Shown here one piece after another: positions 53,054 to 61,136 of a stretch of 64,000 nt of DNA. Origin of the DNA: an uncultured Myxococcales bacterium (GTDB lineage Bacteria; Myxococcota_A; UBA9042; DTJE01). Each line of letters starts with the position of its first letter. Position 1 is the first letter of the stretch. The DNA is taken from contig CALJUR010000032.1 of the NCBI GenBank assembly GCA_937975765.1, positions 1-64,000 on the forward strand, written 5' to 3'. The notes under the pieces were generated by a model. That model did not search any database, was not told the origin of the DNA, and saw only the letters and a program-made list of their open reading frames with translations. The translations under genes and the position numbers were made by a program.

Positions 53054-54826
53054 TCACTTCTTCGCGGGCGCGGGTTCCTTCGCGGGGTCCTTCTTCGGGG
53101 CCTTCGCGGGCTGGGGCACCTTCTTCGGGGCGTCCTTCGGCGCCTCCTTCCGTTCCAGGATCGTGAACTCGGTCCGGCGGTTCTGGGCGCGGCCTTCCTC
53201 GGTATCGTTGGTCGCGATCGGCACGGTCTCGGCGAATCCCTTCGCCTGCAACCGCTCCTTCGCGATGCCCTTCTTCACCAGGTACGCCTTCACCGCCTCC
53301 GCGCGACGGTCCGACAGGCCGGCGTTGTGCGTCTCGGTACCGGTGTTGTCGGTATGGCCGTCCACCCGGACCCGCGCGATCTCCGGGTGCTCCTTCATCA
53401 CCGCCACCACGGCGTCCAGCACCGCGAACGACACGGGCTTCAGGTCGGACTTGTCCGTCTCGAAGTGCACCCGGTCCAGGATCTCGATCTTCGTCTCCGT
53501 CAGCACCGCCTTCGTCGGGCAGCCCTTGTTCTCGGGCGGGCCGGGTTCGGTCGGACACGCGTCGTCCGGGTCCGGGATGCCGTCCTCGTCGGTGTCCGGG
53601 CAGCCCTTGTACTTCGCGAGGCCAGGCTGGTCCGGGCAGCGGTCCTCGCGGTCGATGATGCCGTCCTTGTCGCGGTCCGGACAGCCCTTCAGTTCCTTCG
53701 GGCCGGGGTCGTCCGGGCATGCATCCTCGCGGTCGATGACACCGTCCCTGTCACGGTCCGGGCACCCCTTCAACTCCTTCGGGCCCGGGTCGTCCGGGCA
53801 CGCGTCCTCGGGGTCGATCACGCCGTCCCTGTCGCGGTCCGGGCAGCCCCTCAGTTCCTTCGGGCCGGGCAGCAGCGGGCATGCGTCCTCGTCGTCGTAC
53901 AGGCCATCGCCGTCGGTGTCGGGCCGCACCTTGCAGCCCTTCTTCATCGCCTGGCCTTCGTACCCCACCGACAGGATGCCGCGGAAGACCGGGCTGCCGT
54001 AGCCCTTCATCGGGCTGCCGCCGCCTGCCGCCGTCAGCAGCACGCCGTCGATCCTGCCCCGCAGGCCCACCAGCAGGTCCAACTGGTCGTCGTATTCCGA
54101 CCGGAAGGGCTTCGTCAGCGAGGTGCGGTACTCCAGCGTGCCCAGCGCCTCCAGCTTCCCGCAGATCAGCGGCGCGGACAGCCCGGCGCCCAGCAGCAAC
54201 TGGTGGCCGGAGTCGTGCACGTCCATGCCGTCGATCATGAAGGCGACCTTCTGCTTCAGGCGGAACCCGAGGTTCACTGCGAAGGACCAGCCGGCCTGCG
54301 ACCAGTCCAGGATCACGTTCGTCGTGCCGGTGACCAGTTCGTCGCCGACGTAGACCTCCCGGGAGGCCGTCGGGAAGGTCAGGTCCTCGGCCAGCGCCAG
54401 CCCGAATCCCCGGCCGTTGCCGCCCAGGATGCGCGCCTTCAGGCCCAGCCGCAGGTCGCCGGTGGAGAAGTCGTCGAAGTGCGGGCCGTTCACGTACGCC
54501 AGCGGCAGGCCGAGGCCCACCGACAGCCGGTCCGTGAACGCGACGTTGCCGTACAGGTCCATCACGAACAGGTGCCGCACGATGTCCGGCCCGTCCTCGA
54601 CCGCCAGCGGCTTGTACCCGTAGTCCATCCACGCGCCGGCCGACCAGCCCCACTGCCGGTAGACGCTGGCGGTCTGGATCGCCAGGGTGTCCCCGCCGTG
54701 CAGCGACGGCCGGAAGAAGTGGATGTCGATGTCCTTCGCGCCGGCAGGCAGCGGGGCCGCAGCCGCGAGGACCGCCGTGGCCGCCAGGATCGCCATGCCG
54801 AGTCCCGTCCGCGAGTTCCGCCGCAT
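53054..54826 (-). CDS. OmpA-family outer-membrane protein with thrombospondin type 3 repeats
   Basis: The product has 590 residues. A signal peptide (~1-31) leads into an ~280-residue amphipathic beta region (outer-membrane barrel). Five tandem 27-residue TSP3 calcium-binding repeats follow (CPDRDRDGVIDPEDACP type, DxDxDGxxD). Next is an OmpA peptidoglycan-binding domain (HFETDKSDLKP...RVDGHTDNTGTETHN...LSDRRAEAVKAYLV...NRRTEF), then a Lys/Pro/Ala tail (APKKVPQPAKAPKKDPAK). It likely bridges the outer membrane and peptidoglycan. ATG at 54826 after GGAGGCGGGA. Confidence 0.9.
   Translation of the reverse strand: MRRNSRTGLGMAILAATAVLAAAAPLPAGAKDIDIHFFRPSLHGGDTLAIQTASVYRQWGWSAGAWMDYGYKPLAVEDGPDIVRHLFVMDLYGNVAFTDRLSVGLGLPLAYVNGPHFDDFSTGDLRLGLKARILGGNGRGFGLALAEDLTFPTASREVYVGDELVTGTTNVILDWSQAGWSFAVNLGFRLKQKVAFMIDGMDVHDSGHQLLLGAGLSAPLICGKLEALGTLEYRTSLTKPFRSEYDDQLDLLVGLRGRIDGVLLTAAGGGSPMKGYGSPVFRGILSVGYEGQAMKKGCKVRPDTDGDGLYDDEDACPLLPGPKELRGCPDRDRDGVIDPEDACPDDPGPKELKGCPDRDRDGVIDREDACPDDPGPKELKGCPDRDKDGIIDREDRCPDQPGLAKYKGCPDTDEDGIPDPDDACPTEPGPPENKGCPTKAVLTETKIEILDRVHFETDKSDLKPVSFAVLDAVVAVMKEHPEIARVRVDGHTDNTGTETHNAGLSDRRAEAVKAYLVKKGIAKERLQAKGFAETVPIATNDTEEGRAQNRRTEFTILERKEAPKDAPKKVPQPAKAPKKDPAKEPAPAKK
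53518..53922. repeat. Five 81-bp tandem repeats encoding TSP3 units
   Basis: Units begin near 53922, 53841, 53760, 53679 and 53598, spaced 81 bp apart. Each encodes 27 residues with a DxDxDGxxD calcium loop. Copies 2 and 3 are nearly identical, consistent with recent duplication or copy-number slippage. Confidence 0.85.
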
Positions 54827-54868
54827 TCCCGCCTCCATGGTGCGCTGGGTCATCGATGCAACGGCCGG

Positions 54869-54897
54869 ATTCTGCCCTGCCCGGAACGCCGCGTCAA
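54869..54897 (-). promoter_or_regulatory. Promoter of the OmpA/TSP3 gene (and tex)
   Basis: Minus strand: TTGACG (54897-54892), 17 nt, CAGAAT (54874-54869), 42 nt upstream of the ATG. Confidence 0.6.
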
Positions 54898-54941
54898 GAA
54901 AGGCCTTCCGGCCACTCTTCCCTCCCGCGCACACCCGCCGA

Positions 54942-54970
54942 TTGACTCCCGCGGTTCCCGCCGGTACCGT
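54942..54970 (+). promoter_or_regulatory. Promoter of prmA
   Basis: TTGACT (54942-54947), 17 nt, TACCGT (54965-54970), 17 nt before the ATG. The divergent OmpA promoter lies 45 bp away. Confidence 0.65.
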
Positions 54971-54987
54971 CGCGCGAGGAGGCAACC

Positions 54988-55941
54988 ATGGACGACTGGG
55001 TCGAGATCGAGGTTCGCGTGCCGGTGGCGGCCCAGGAGGCCGTGATGGCGTGGTTCATGGACCGGGGCGCCACGGGCGTGAAGGAGGACTACCCGGGCCT
55101 GTACCCGGGCGACGGGCCCGTGGTGTCCGGGGACCCGTCCGAGTGGGGTGGCGAGCCCCCGCAAAACCTGGGCCCCGACGTGATCCTGACCGCCTGGCTG
55201 CCACCGCCGGCCACGCCCCAGGGCGAGGCCGAGGCGCTGATGATGTACCTGCACGAACTGGAGGCGGTGGTCCTGGGCGCGGGCCGAGCCCCCGTCGAGG
55301 CCGTGTGGCTGCCCCAACAGGACTGGAACAGCGCATGGAAGGCGTCGTGGGAACCGTTGCCCGTCGGGCGACACCTGATCGTCTGCCCTTCGTGGCAGGA
55401 GCCGCCCGAGGCGCCCGGCAGGACGGTGCTGCGCCTGGACCCGGGGATGGCGTTCGGCACCGGGACGCATTTCACCACCGGGTCGTGCCTGGAGTTCGTC
55501 GAGGAGGTCGTCGAGGCGGCGAAGGTGCCGCCGACCGTGCTGGACGTGGGCACCGGGTCGGGCATCCTGGCCATCGCCGCGCTGCTGCTGGGCGCGAAGT
55601 CCGCGATGGGCATCGACGTGGACGCGGACGCCGTGCAGGAGGCCCGCGAGAACGCGGAACGGAACGAGGTCGATGCCCGCTTCTCGGCCACCGCGCAACC
55701 GCTGTCCGGCCGGGAGGGCCTCTTCGACCTGGTCCTGGCGAACATCATCGCCCAGACGATCCTGCACCTGGCGGACCCGATCGCGGCCAGCGTCGCGCCC
55801 GGGGGTGCCCTGGTCACGTCCGGCGTGCTGAAGTGCCACCAGGACGAGGTGGCGAAGGCGCTGACGGCGCGCGGGCTGAACCCGGTCGAGGCGCGCACGG
55901 ACGGCACGTGGGTCACCACGCTGTGGCGCCGGCCTGCCTGA
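54988..55941 (+). CDS. prmA: Ribosomal protein L11 methyltransferase
   Basis: The product has 317 residues. An N-terminal L11-binding domain precedes the class I SAM methyltransferase. The PrmA signature RLDPGMAFGTGTHFTT lies at about 148-163. SAM motif I LDVGTGSGILAIAALLLGA and the catalytic-site LVLANIIAQTIL are present. Trimethylates lysine and alpha-amino groups of ribosomal protein L11. GAGGAGGCAACC precedes the ATG. Confidence 0.94.
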   Translation: MDDWVEIEVRVPVAAQEAVMAWFMDRGATGVKEDYPGLYPGDGPVVSGDPSEWGGEPPQNLGPDVILTAWLPPPATPQGEAEALMMYLHELEAVVLGAGRAPVEAVWLPQQDWNSAWKASWEPLPVGRHLIVCPSWQEPPEAPGRTVLRLDPGMAFGTGTHFTTGSCLEFVEEVVEAAKVPPTVLDVGTGSGILAIAALLLGAKSAMGIDVDADAVQEARENAERNEVDARFSATAQPLSGREGLFDLVLANIIAQTILHLADPIAASVAPGGALVTSGVLKCHQDEVAKALTARGLNPVEARTDGTWVTTLWRRPA

Positions 55942-55966
55942 CGCGGTCCGCCCCTCCCCGCCCCCC

Positions 55967-56746
55967 CTACCCCATCAGGTCTGCCGCGGTTTCCCGGCGG
56001 AAGCCCTCGGCCGCGTCCAGGCCGGCCTGGCGCCCGGTCCGCTTGGCCATCTCTCGCACGAAGAACCCGATCGCGGGGCGGTAGTGGTCGCGGTCCAGCA
56101 GGGGCAGCAACTCGGTGTGGGCCCGGCACGCCTCGATGCCCTGCCGCAGGTCGTCGACGGTCAGGCGCATCTGGGACTCGTGCAGGCACAGCGCGTCGAT
56201 CTTCCGGTCGATGAACGGCGAGATGTCCACGAACGAATCGAAGTGCAGGGGCGACTTCGCGAAGTACCATCGCTCCGGAACCAGCCAGGGCGCCAGGCCC
56301 TCGGCCCGGTGTTCCGGGTGGTACAGCGGGAAGTGCGCGAACGAGACGGCCTCGACGGCGGCCCAGGCCACGGCGCGGTGGTCGGGGTGCGGCTCGAAGG
56401 GCGCGAACGGGTCGAAGGTCAGCAGCAGGTCGGGACGGCGCTTCCGGATCTGGCGGAAGAACTGTTCGCGCAGGGTCAGCAGCGGCACCGCGCCCAGTTC
56501 CCCGTCCGGGTAGCCCAGGAACTCCACGGACGCCTTGCCCAGGAAGTCGGCCACGGCGCGCGCCTCGACGTCCCGGCTCGTCGCGACCAGGTCGGACGAG
56601 GCCATGTCGAAGGACCCCTTGCCGTTGTCGGTCGCGATGACCTCGTGGACGGCCCATCCCTCGGCGATCAACTTCGCGACGGTGCCCCCGGCGAAGAACT
56701 CCGTGTCGTCGGCGTGGGCACACAGGACCAGCGCGGTCTTCCCCAT
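55967..56746 (-). CDS. PIG-L/LmbE-family deacetylase, cytosolic
   Basis: The product has 259 residues, no signal peptide. The catalytic motif LCAHADDTEFFAGG (~8-21) has Ala where most members have Pro (AHPDDE). The second metal-site element HPDHRAV and LTFDPFAPFEPHPDH are intact. Zn-dependent N-deacetylase of sugar or thiol conjugates; the substrate is unknown. It differs from the exported PIG-L protein at 41821 in length and location. Downstream of element B, convergent with prmA. Confidence 0.88.
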   Translation of the reverse strand: MGKTALVLCAHADDTEFFAGGTVAKLIAEGWAVHEVIATDNGKGSFDMASSDLVATSRDVEARAVADFLGKASVEFLGYPDGELGAVPLLTLREQFFRQIRKRRPDLLLTFDPFAPFEPHPDHRAVAWAAVEAVSFAHFPLYHPEHRAEGLAPWLVPERWYFAKSPLHFDSFVDISPFIDRKIDALCLHESQMRLTVDDLRQGIEACRAHTELLPLLDRDHYRPAIGFFVREMAKRTGRQAGLDAAEGFRRETAADLMG

Positions 56747-56807
56747 CGAGGGTCCCCCCGGAAAAGTCGTCCGAGAATAGCAGATCGACGGCCGGTCAGA
56801 CGCGCGC

Positions 56808-56936
56808 CAATTCAGGGACAGTCACCATGATTCATCACCGAACTCACCGGATTCCTTGATCCTTCTTGCACACAGAACAAGGTTCCCGCAATTTCCAGAG
56901 GTTCACCCATCAATAATGGTGACTGTCCCTGAATTG
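56808..56936. repeat. Inverted-repeat element B (MITE/REP-like)
   Basis: The 129-bp AT-richer element is bounded by 25-bp terminal inverted repeats with one mismatch: 56808-56832 (CAATTCAGGGACAGTCACC start) and 56912-56936. The ends are the same as those of element A at 26470-26590, and the right half is homologous (TTTCCAG... and CATCAATAATGGTGACTG). It shares CCGGATTCCTTGA with element C. Located between a minus-strand gene start and another gene's stop. No ORF. Confidence 0.85.
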
Positions 56937-56940
56937 AGGG

Positions 56941-57894
56941 TCAGACGCGGGCGACGCCCAGGAAGGCGGCGTGCAGGGCGATGACGACGACCAGGAAGAG
57001 GGCGCGGGAGCGGTCGGGCCGCAGGCCGGGGAAGCGGATCTGGGCGTACCCGTGGCGGCATGCCTTGACGCAGTCGCCGCACAGCGTGCAGGAGGGACCG
57101 GCGCGCCGCCTGGCGATGTCGGCCTTCTCCAGCGCGCCGTACCGGCAGGCGGTCGCGCACGCGCCGCAGCCGTCGCAGGCGTCCGCCAGGCGCAGCCGGA
57201 ACGGCGACACCCGGCCCAGCCTCGTCGCCAGCCAGCCGATGGGGCAGAACACCGTGCAGTGGACCATCGCCCCGCGCCACCGGGATGCCCACGCCATCAC
57301 CGCCAGTCCTGCCCCCCCGAAGCCGATGCCCACGGCTGCCGCCGACGCCGGCGACGCGTCCGCGGCCCTCAGCGCGAAGCCGGTGGCAACCGTCGCCAGC
57401 AGCATCGCCGGCTGGAACCACCGGCGCCAGGCCGGCAGGGCGCCCGGGCGCCTGCGACGCGAGGCCGCCAGCGCGTCCCACGCCCCCAGGTAGCACAGGT
57501 GGCTGCACCACGCCGGGCCGGACAGCAGCAGGGTGCTGCCGAAGAGGATCGGCATGAAGAACCCCTCGCCCCGGAAAGCCGGCCCGCCCGCGATCACCGC
57601 CGGCACCGGCACGTGCAGCACGCCGGTCATCAGGAACCGGTCCAGTCCCAGCATTCCCAGGGCCAGCTGGCCGTAGAAGACCACCGAGAACAGCAGCCAC
57701 GACCGGCGCCGCCACGTCCCCGATCGCCGCGGGTCCAGCATCCTGTGCGCCAGGAAGGCCGCGTACCCCGCCAGCAGCAGCGCCTGTGCGAAACCCGCCC
57801 CCGGCAGGAACCGCTCGGCCAGCAGCAGGGGCCGGGACGACAGCACCTGCACCGGCAGCAGCAGCGCCAGGGTGGCCACCGCTGCCGCCACCAT
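56941..57894 (-). CDS. NapH-like membrane-bound polyferredoxin
   Basis: The product has 317 residues. Multiple hydrophobic helices are interspersed with C-x3-C motifs characteristic of NapH/NosR/CcoG-type proteins (WCSHLCYLGAWDAL and CTVFCPIGWLA). Two C-terminal 4Fe-4S sets follow (CDGCGACATACRYGA and CTLCGDCVKACRHGY), then a final helix. The clusters would face the cytosol; it probably transfers electrons across or along the membrane. A TTG at 57915 is an equally plausible start. No periplasmic partner is adjacent; it diverges from the OPA transporter. Confidence 0.82.
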   Translation of the reverse strand: MVAAAVATLALLLPVQVLSSRPLLLAERFLPGAGFAQALLLAGYAAFLAHRMLDPRRSGTWRRRSWLLFSVVFYGQLALGMLGLDRFLMTGVLHVPVPAVIAGGPAFRGEGFFMPILFGSTLLLSGPAWCSHLCYLGAWDALAASRRRRPGALPAWRRWFQPAMLLATVATGFALRAADASPASAAAVGIGFGGAGLAVMAWASRWRGAMVHCTVFCPIGWLATRLGRVSPFRLRLADACDGCGACATACRYGALEKADIARRRAGPSCTLCGDCVKACRHGYAQIRFPGLRPDRSRALFLVVVIALHAAFLGVARV

Positions 57895-58074
57895 CCAGGG
57901 CAGGGACTCCCGCAACGTAACGCCCCCCGTCCTGCAAACGGAAGTCTGCACCCTTCCCCCCGCCTCGCGCCAGGTCGGCCCCGGAGGCACCCGGCCCGGC
58001 CATGCACGACCGGCGCCCCTGCGACGCGAACGATGATATCCTCCCCCGGGCCCGGATGGAGAAGGCAAGGTTTC

Positions 58075-59559
58075 ATGGCGAACCCGCTGCAGACCCTCGA
58101 ACGTTTCTTCCGGACGGCCCCCGATGCCCCTCGCCGGGACCTGCCGCCCCGGAAGCTGCACCGCGTCTACGAGTTCAACCGCTGGAGCGTCTTCCTGTCG
58201 GTGACCTTCGGGTACGGCGTCTACTACGTCGGCCGGCTGAGCTTCTCGGTCATCAAGAAGCCCCTGCTGGACGAGAGCGTCCTGAACGCCACCGAGATGG
58301 GCCTGATCGGCAGCGCCCTCCTGATCTGCTATGCGATCGGCAAGCTGGCGAACGGCTTCCTGGCCGACCGCGCCAACATCCGGCGGTTCATGTCCGCGGG
58401 GCTGCTGGTGGTGGCCGCCGTCAACGGCCTGCTGGGCTTCGCGCCGGGTTTCTTCGCCTTCCTGCTGCTGTGGGGCGTCAACGGCTGGGTCCAGTCCATC
58501 GGCGCGCCCAGTTCCATCGTCTCCCTGTCGCGCTGGTTCAGTCCTCGCGAACGCGGCTCGCGGTACGGCGTGTGGTGCATCAGCCACAACCTGGGCGAAG
58601 GGCTCAGCTTCGTCGTGACGGCGGCCGTGGCCTCCTGGCTGGGATGGCGCTGGGGCTTCTTCGCCCCGGCCGTCGCGTGCGCCGTGACGGCGCTGGTCCT
58701 CACTCGCACCCTGAAGGACCGGCCCGAGTCGATCGGCCTCCCCCCCGTAACCGAGTTCCGGGACGACCCGGCACCGACCGAGATCGCGGGCGAGTCGGTC
58801 GGGCACATGCAGTCCCTGGTCCTGCGGAACCCCGCCATCTGGGTCCTGGGACTGGCCAGCGCCCTCATGTACGTCTCGCGATACGCCATCAACAACTGGG
58901 GCGCCCTGGTGCTGCAGGAAGGCAAGGGCCATTCCCTGATGGACGCCGGGACGATCCTGGCCGTGTACGCGATCGCCGGCGGTGCGGGGTCGTTCCTGTC
59001 GGGGATCTTGTCCGACGCCTTCTTCCGGTCGCGCCGCAACCTCCCCTGCCTGCTGGCGGGGGTCGTCCAGGTCGCCTCGCTGACCGCCCTGTGGTGGATC
59101 CCGCCGGGCCATCCCTGGCTGGACGCCGTGGCGATCTCCGTGTTCGGCTTCGCGATGGGGATCCTGGTGTCGTTCCTGGGCGGGCTGATGGCGATCGACA
59201 TCGTGTCGCCGCGCGCCGCCGGTGCCGCCGCGGGCGTCGTGGGCATGTTCTCGTACGTCGGCGCCGCCATCCAGGACGCCCTCAGCGGCTGGCTGATCGA
59301 CCAGGGGCGCGTCGTCCACGACACGACGGTCCACCTGAACGTCAGCGGCCTCGCGGACTTCTGCAGCGCCCTGGGAACCGACCTGGCGGCCTTCGTCGGC
59401 CCCGAGGCCCTTGACGCCCCCTGTCCCGTGGTGGTCCGGGACGTCTCGTACTCGTTCGCCCAGCCGTTCGCGTTCTGGATCGGCGCGTCCGTGCTGAGCG
59501 TGCTTCTGCCCCTCCTGATCTGGAAGGCCGGCGACCGGGCGCTGGGCCGGGAGAAGTAG
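58075..59559 (+). CDS. MFS transporter of the organophosphate:phosphate antiporter (OPA) family
   Basis: The product has 494 residues with 12 predicted helices. The N-terminal RWSVFLSVTFGYGVYYVGRLSFSVIKKPLLDE and GKLANGFLADRANIRRFM match GlpT/UhpT/UhpC-type transporters, which exchange phosphorylated sugars or glycerol-3-phosphate for phosphate. The extra ~35 residues at the N-terminus and a C-terminal loop with several cysteines are unusual. It is followed 80 nt later by a histidine kinase/sigma-54 regulator pair, as in uptake systems with dedicated sensors; UhpC-like sensor use is possible. Confidence 0.85.
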   Translation: MANPLQTLERFFRTAPDAPRRDLPPRKLHRVYEFNRWSVFLSVTFGYGVYYVGRLSFSVIKKPLLDESVLNATEMGLIGSALLICYAIGKLANGFLADRANIRRFMSAGLLVVAAVNGLLGFAPGFFAFLLLWGVNGWVQSIGAPSSIVSLSRWFSPRERGSRYGVWCISHNLGEGLSFVVTAAVASWLGWRWGFFAPAVACAVTALVLTRTLKDRPESIGLPPVTEFRDDPAPTEIAGESVGHMQSLVLRNPAIWVLGLASALMYVSRYAINNWGALVLQEGKGHSLMDAGTILAVYAIAGGAGSFLSGILSDAFFRSRRNLPCLLAGVVQVASLTALWWIPPGHPWLDAVAISVFGFAMGILVSFLGGLMAIDIVSPRAAGAAAGVVGMFSYVGAAIQDALSGWLIDQGRVVHDTTVHLNVSGLADFCSALGTDLAAFVGPEALDAPCPVVVRDVSYSFAQPFAFWIGASVLSVLLPLLIWKAGDRALGREK

Positions 59560-59639
59560 GCCGGCGGCGGGGAACGACCCGCCCTTCCCTATTCCGTAGG
59601 CGGTGTTACACTTCCGCCGGCTCGAACCCGGATGTCCTC

Positions 59640-61136
59640 GTGCCGCTGCCTCCCCGGAACCGGCACCTCGCGGCCCGCGCATCGATCGTGGGCGTGCTGC
59701 TGCTGGCCTGCGTGGCCCTCCTGGTGCTGGTCAACACGCGCTGGCGCGAGGCCACCGTGCTGAACCACCTGGCCTACGTACCGATCGTGCTGGCAGCGGT
59801 CTGGTGGGGACGGAAGGGCGCGCTGGTGGCCGTGGTGCCCGTGGGGACGCTGGCGGTCCTGGACCTGATGGGCCTGACCCCGGCCCCGCCGTGGACGGAC
59901 GCCGTGCGGGCGGCCTTCTTCCTTTCCGCGGGCGGGCTGGCAGGCGCGATGACGGACCGGCTGCGCCGGCAGGGAGCCACGCTGCGCGCCTCGGAGGCGA
60001 ACCTGAAGGCCGTCATCGAGGCTTCCTCGACCGGCGTGCTGGTGTACCGCCAGGAGAGGGTCGTCTTCGTCAACCGGCGCATCCAGGCCCTGCTGGGATA
60101 CGACGCCGCGGACGAGGTCCTGCCGGGGCGCCCCATCTGGGACTTCGTGCATCCCGAGGACCGCGACAGCATCCGGGCCCTGATGGCGCAGCGGTCCGAA
60201 GTTCCCGGCCAGGCACTCCGGTACGAGCACCGGCTGGTCCGGAAGGACGGCGGCGTGATCTGGTGCGACATCGCCTCGGCCCCGATCGTCTTCGACGGGC
60301 GGCGATCGATCCTGGTCAGCGTGTACGACGTGACCGACCAGCACGAGGCCGAGGAGAGGCGCCTGGAACTGGTGCGCCGGACGCGCGAGCAGGAGGACCA
60401 GTTGGTGCACTCGACCCGCCTGGCCGAACTGGGCGAGATGGCGGCGGCCGTGGCGCACGAACTGAACCAGCCGCTGACGGGGATTCGCAACTTCGCCCGC
60501 AACGCCACGTACATGCTGGAGAACAACGCCGGCAGCACCGAGGACGTCCGCGACAACCTGCGCCTGATCAGCGAGCAGGTGGACCGCGCGGCGCGCATCA
60601 TCCAGCAGATGCGCTCGCTGACGCGCAAGTCCGACCGCGAGTTCGTGCCGGTGGACATCACCGGCATCGTGCGGGAGGCGGTGGATTTCCTGGCGCCCCA
60701 GTTCCGGCTGTCGGGGTGCGAGGTCAGCCTGCTGTTCGCCGACGGGCACCCCGTCGTGATGGGGGACCGCATCCGGCTGGAGCAGGTCGTGCTGAACCTG
60801 CTGACGAACGCACGCCACGCCATGGAGGACGCCGCCGAGCGCCGGCTGACGGTCCGCACGCGGGTCGAGCCAGGCGAAGCCTGCGGCGTCGTGGTGGAGA
60901 TCGAGGACACCGGCAAGGGATTCGCGCCGGAGGACGCCGAGAAACTGTTCCGGCCGTTCTACAGCACCAAGGGCCCGGGTCGCGGGACCGGCCTGGGGCT
61001 GTCGATCAGCCTGTCGATCGTCAAGGAACACGGGGGCCTGATCGACGCCTGGGGCCAGCCGGGCCAGGGCGCGCGCTTCACGGTGCGGCTGCCCGCGGCG
61101 CCGGCCGGCTCGCGCGCGGCGGAGGTGACGACATGA
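59640..61136 (+). CDS. PAS-domain sensor histidine kinase (FixL/DctB-like catalytic core)
   Basis: The product has 498 residues from a GTG. Three N-terminal membrane helices (~13-32, 42-56 and 60-78) precede a fourth weak hydrophobic stretch and a PAS domain (~120-230, AVIEASSTGVLVYRQERVVFVNRRIQALLGY). The catalytic core has H-box AAAVAHELNQPLTGIRN, N-box LLTNARHAMED, and G-boxes DTGKGFAPED and GTGLGLSIS. The HELNQPL sequence places it among FixL/DctB-like kinases. The signal is unknown. Its stop overlaps the regulator ATG (ATGA). Confidence 0.9.
   Translation: MPLPPRNRHLAARASIVGVLLLACVALLVLVNTRWREATVLNHLAYVPIVLAAVWWGRKGALVAVVPVGTLAVLDLMGLTPAPPWTDAVRAAFFLSAGGLAGAMTDRLRRQGATLRASEANLKAVIEASSTGVLVYRQERVVFVNRRIQALLGYDAADEVLPGRPIWDFVHPEDRDSIRALMAQRSEVPGQALRYEHRLVRKDGGVIWCDIASAPIVFDGRRSILVSVYDVTDQHEAEERRLELVRRTREQEDQLVHSTRLAELGEMAAAVAHELNQPLTGIRNFARNATYMLENNAGSTEDVRDNLRLISEQVDRAARIIQQMRSLTRKSDREFVPVDITGIVREAVDFLAPQFRLSGCEVSLLFADGHPVVMGDRIRLEQVVLNLLTNARHAMEDAAERRLTVRTRVEPGEACGVVVEIEDTGKGFAPEDAEKLFRPFYSTKGPGRGTGLGLSISLSIVKEHGGLIDAWGQPGQGARFTVRLPAAPAGSRAAEVTT

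Noticed and set aside
53518..53922. Tandem repeats as a CRISPR array
   Set aside because: They are in-frame 81-bp TSP3-encoding units without spacers.
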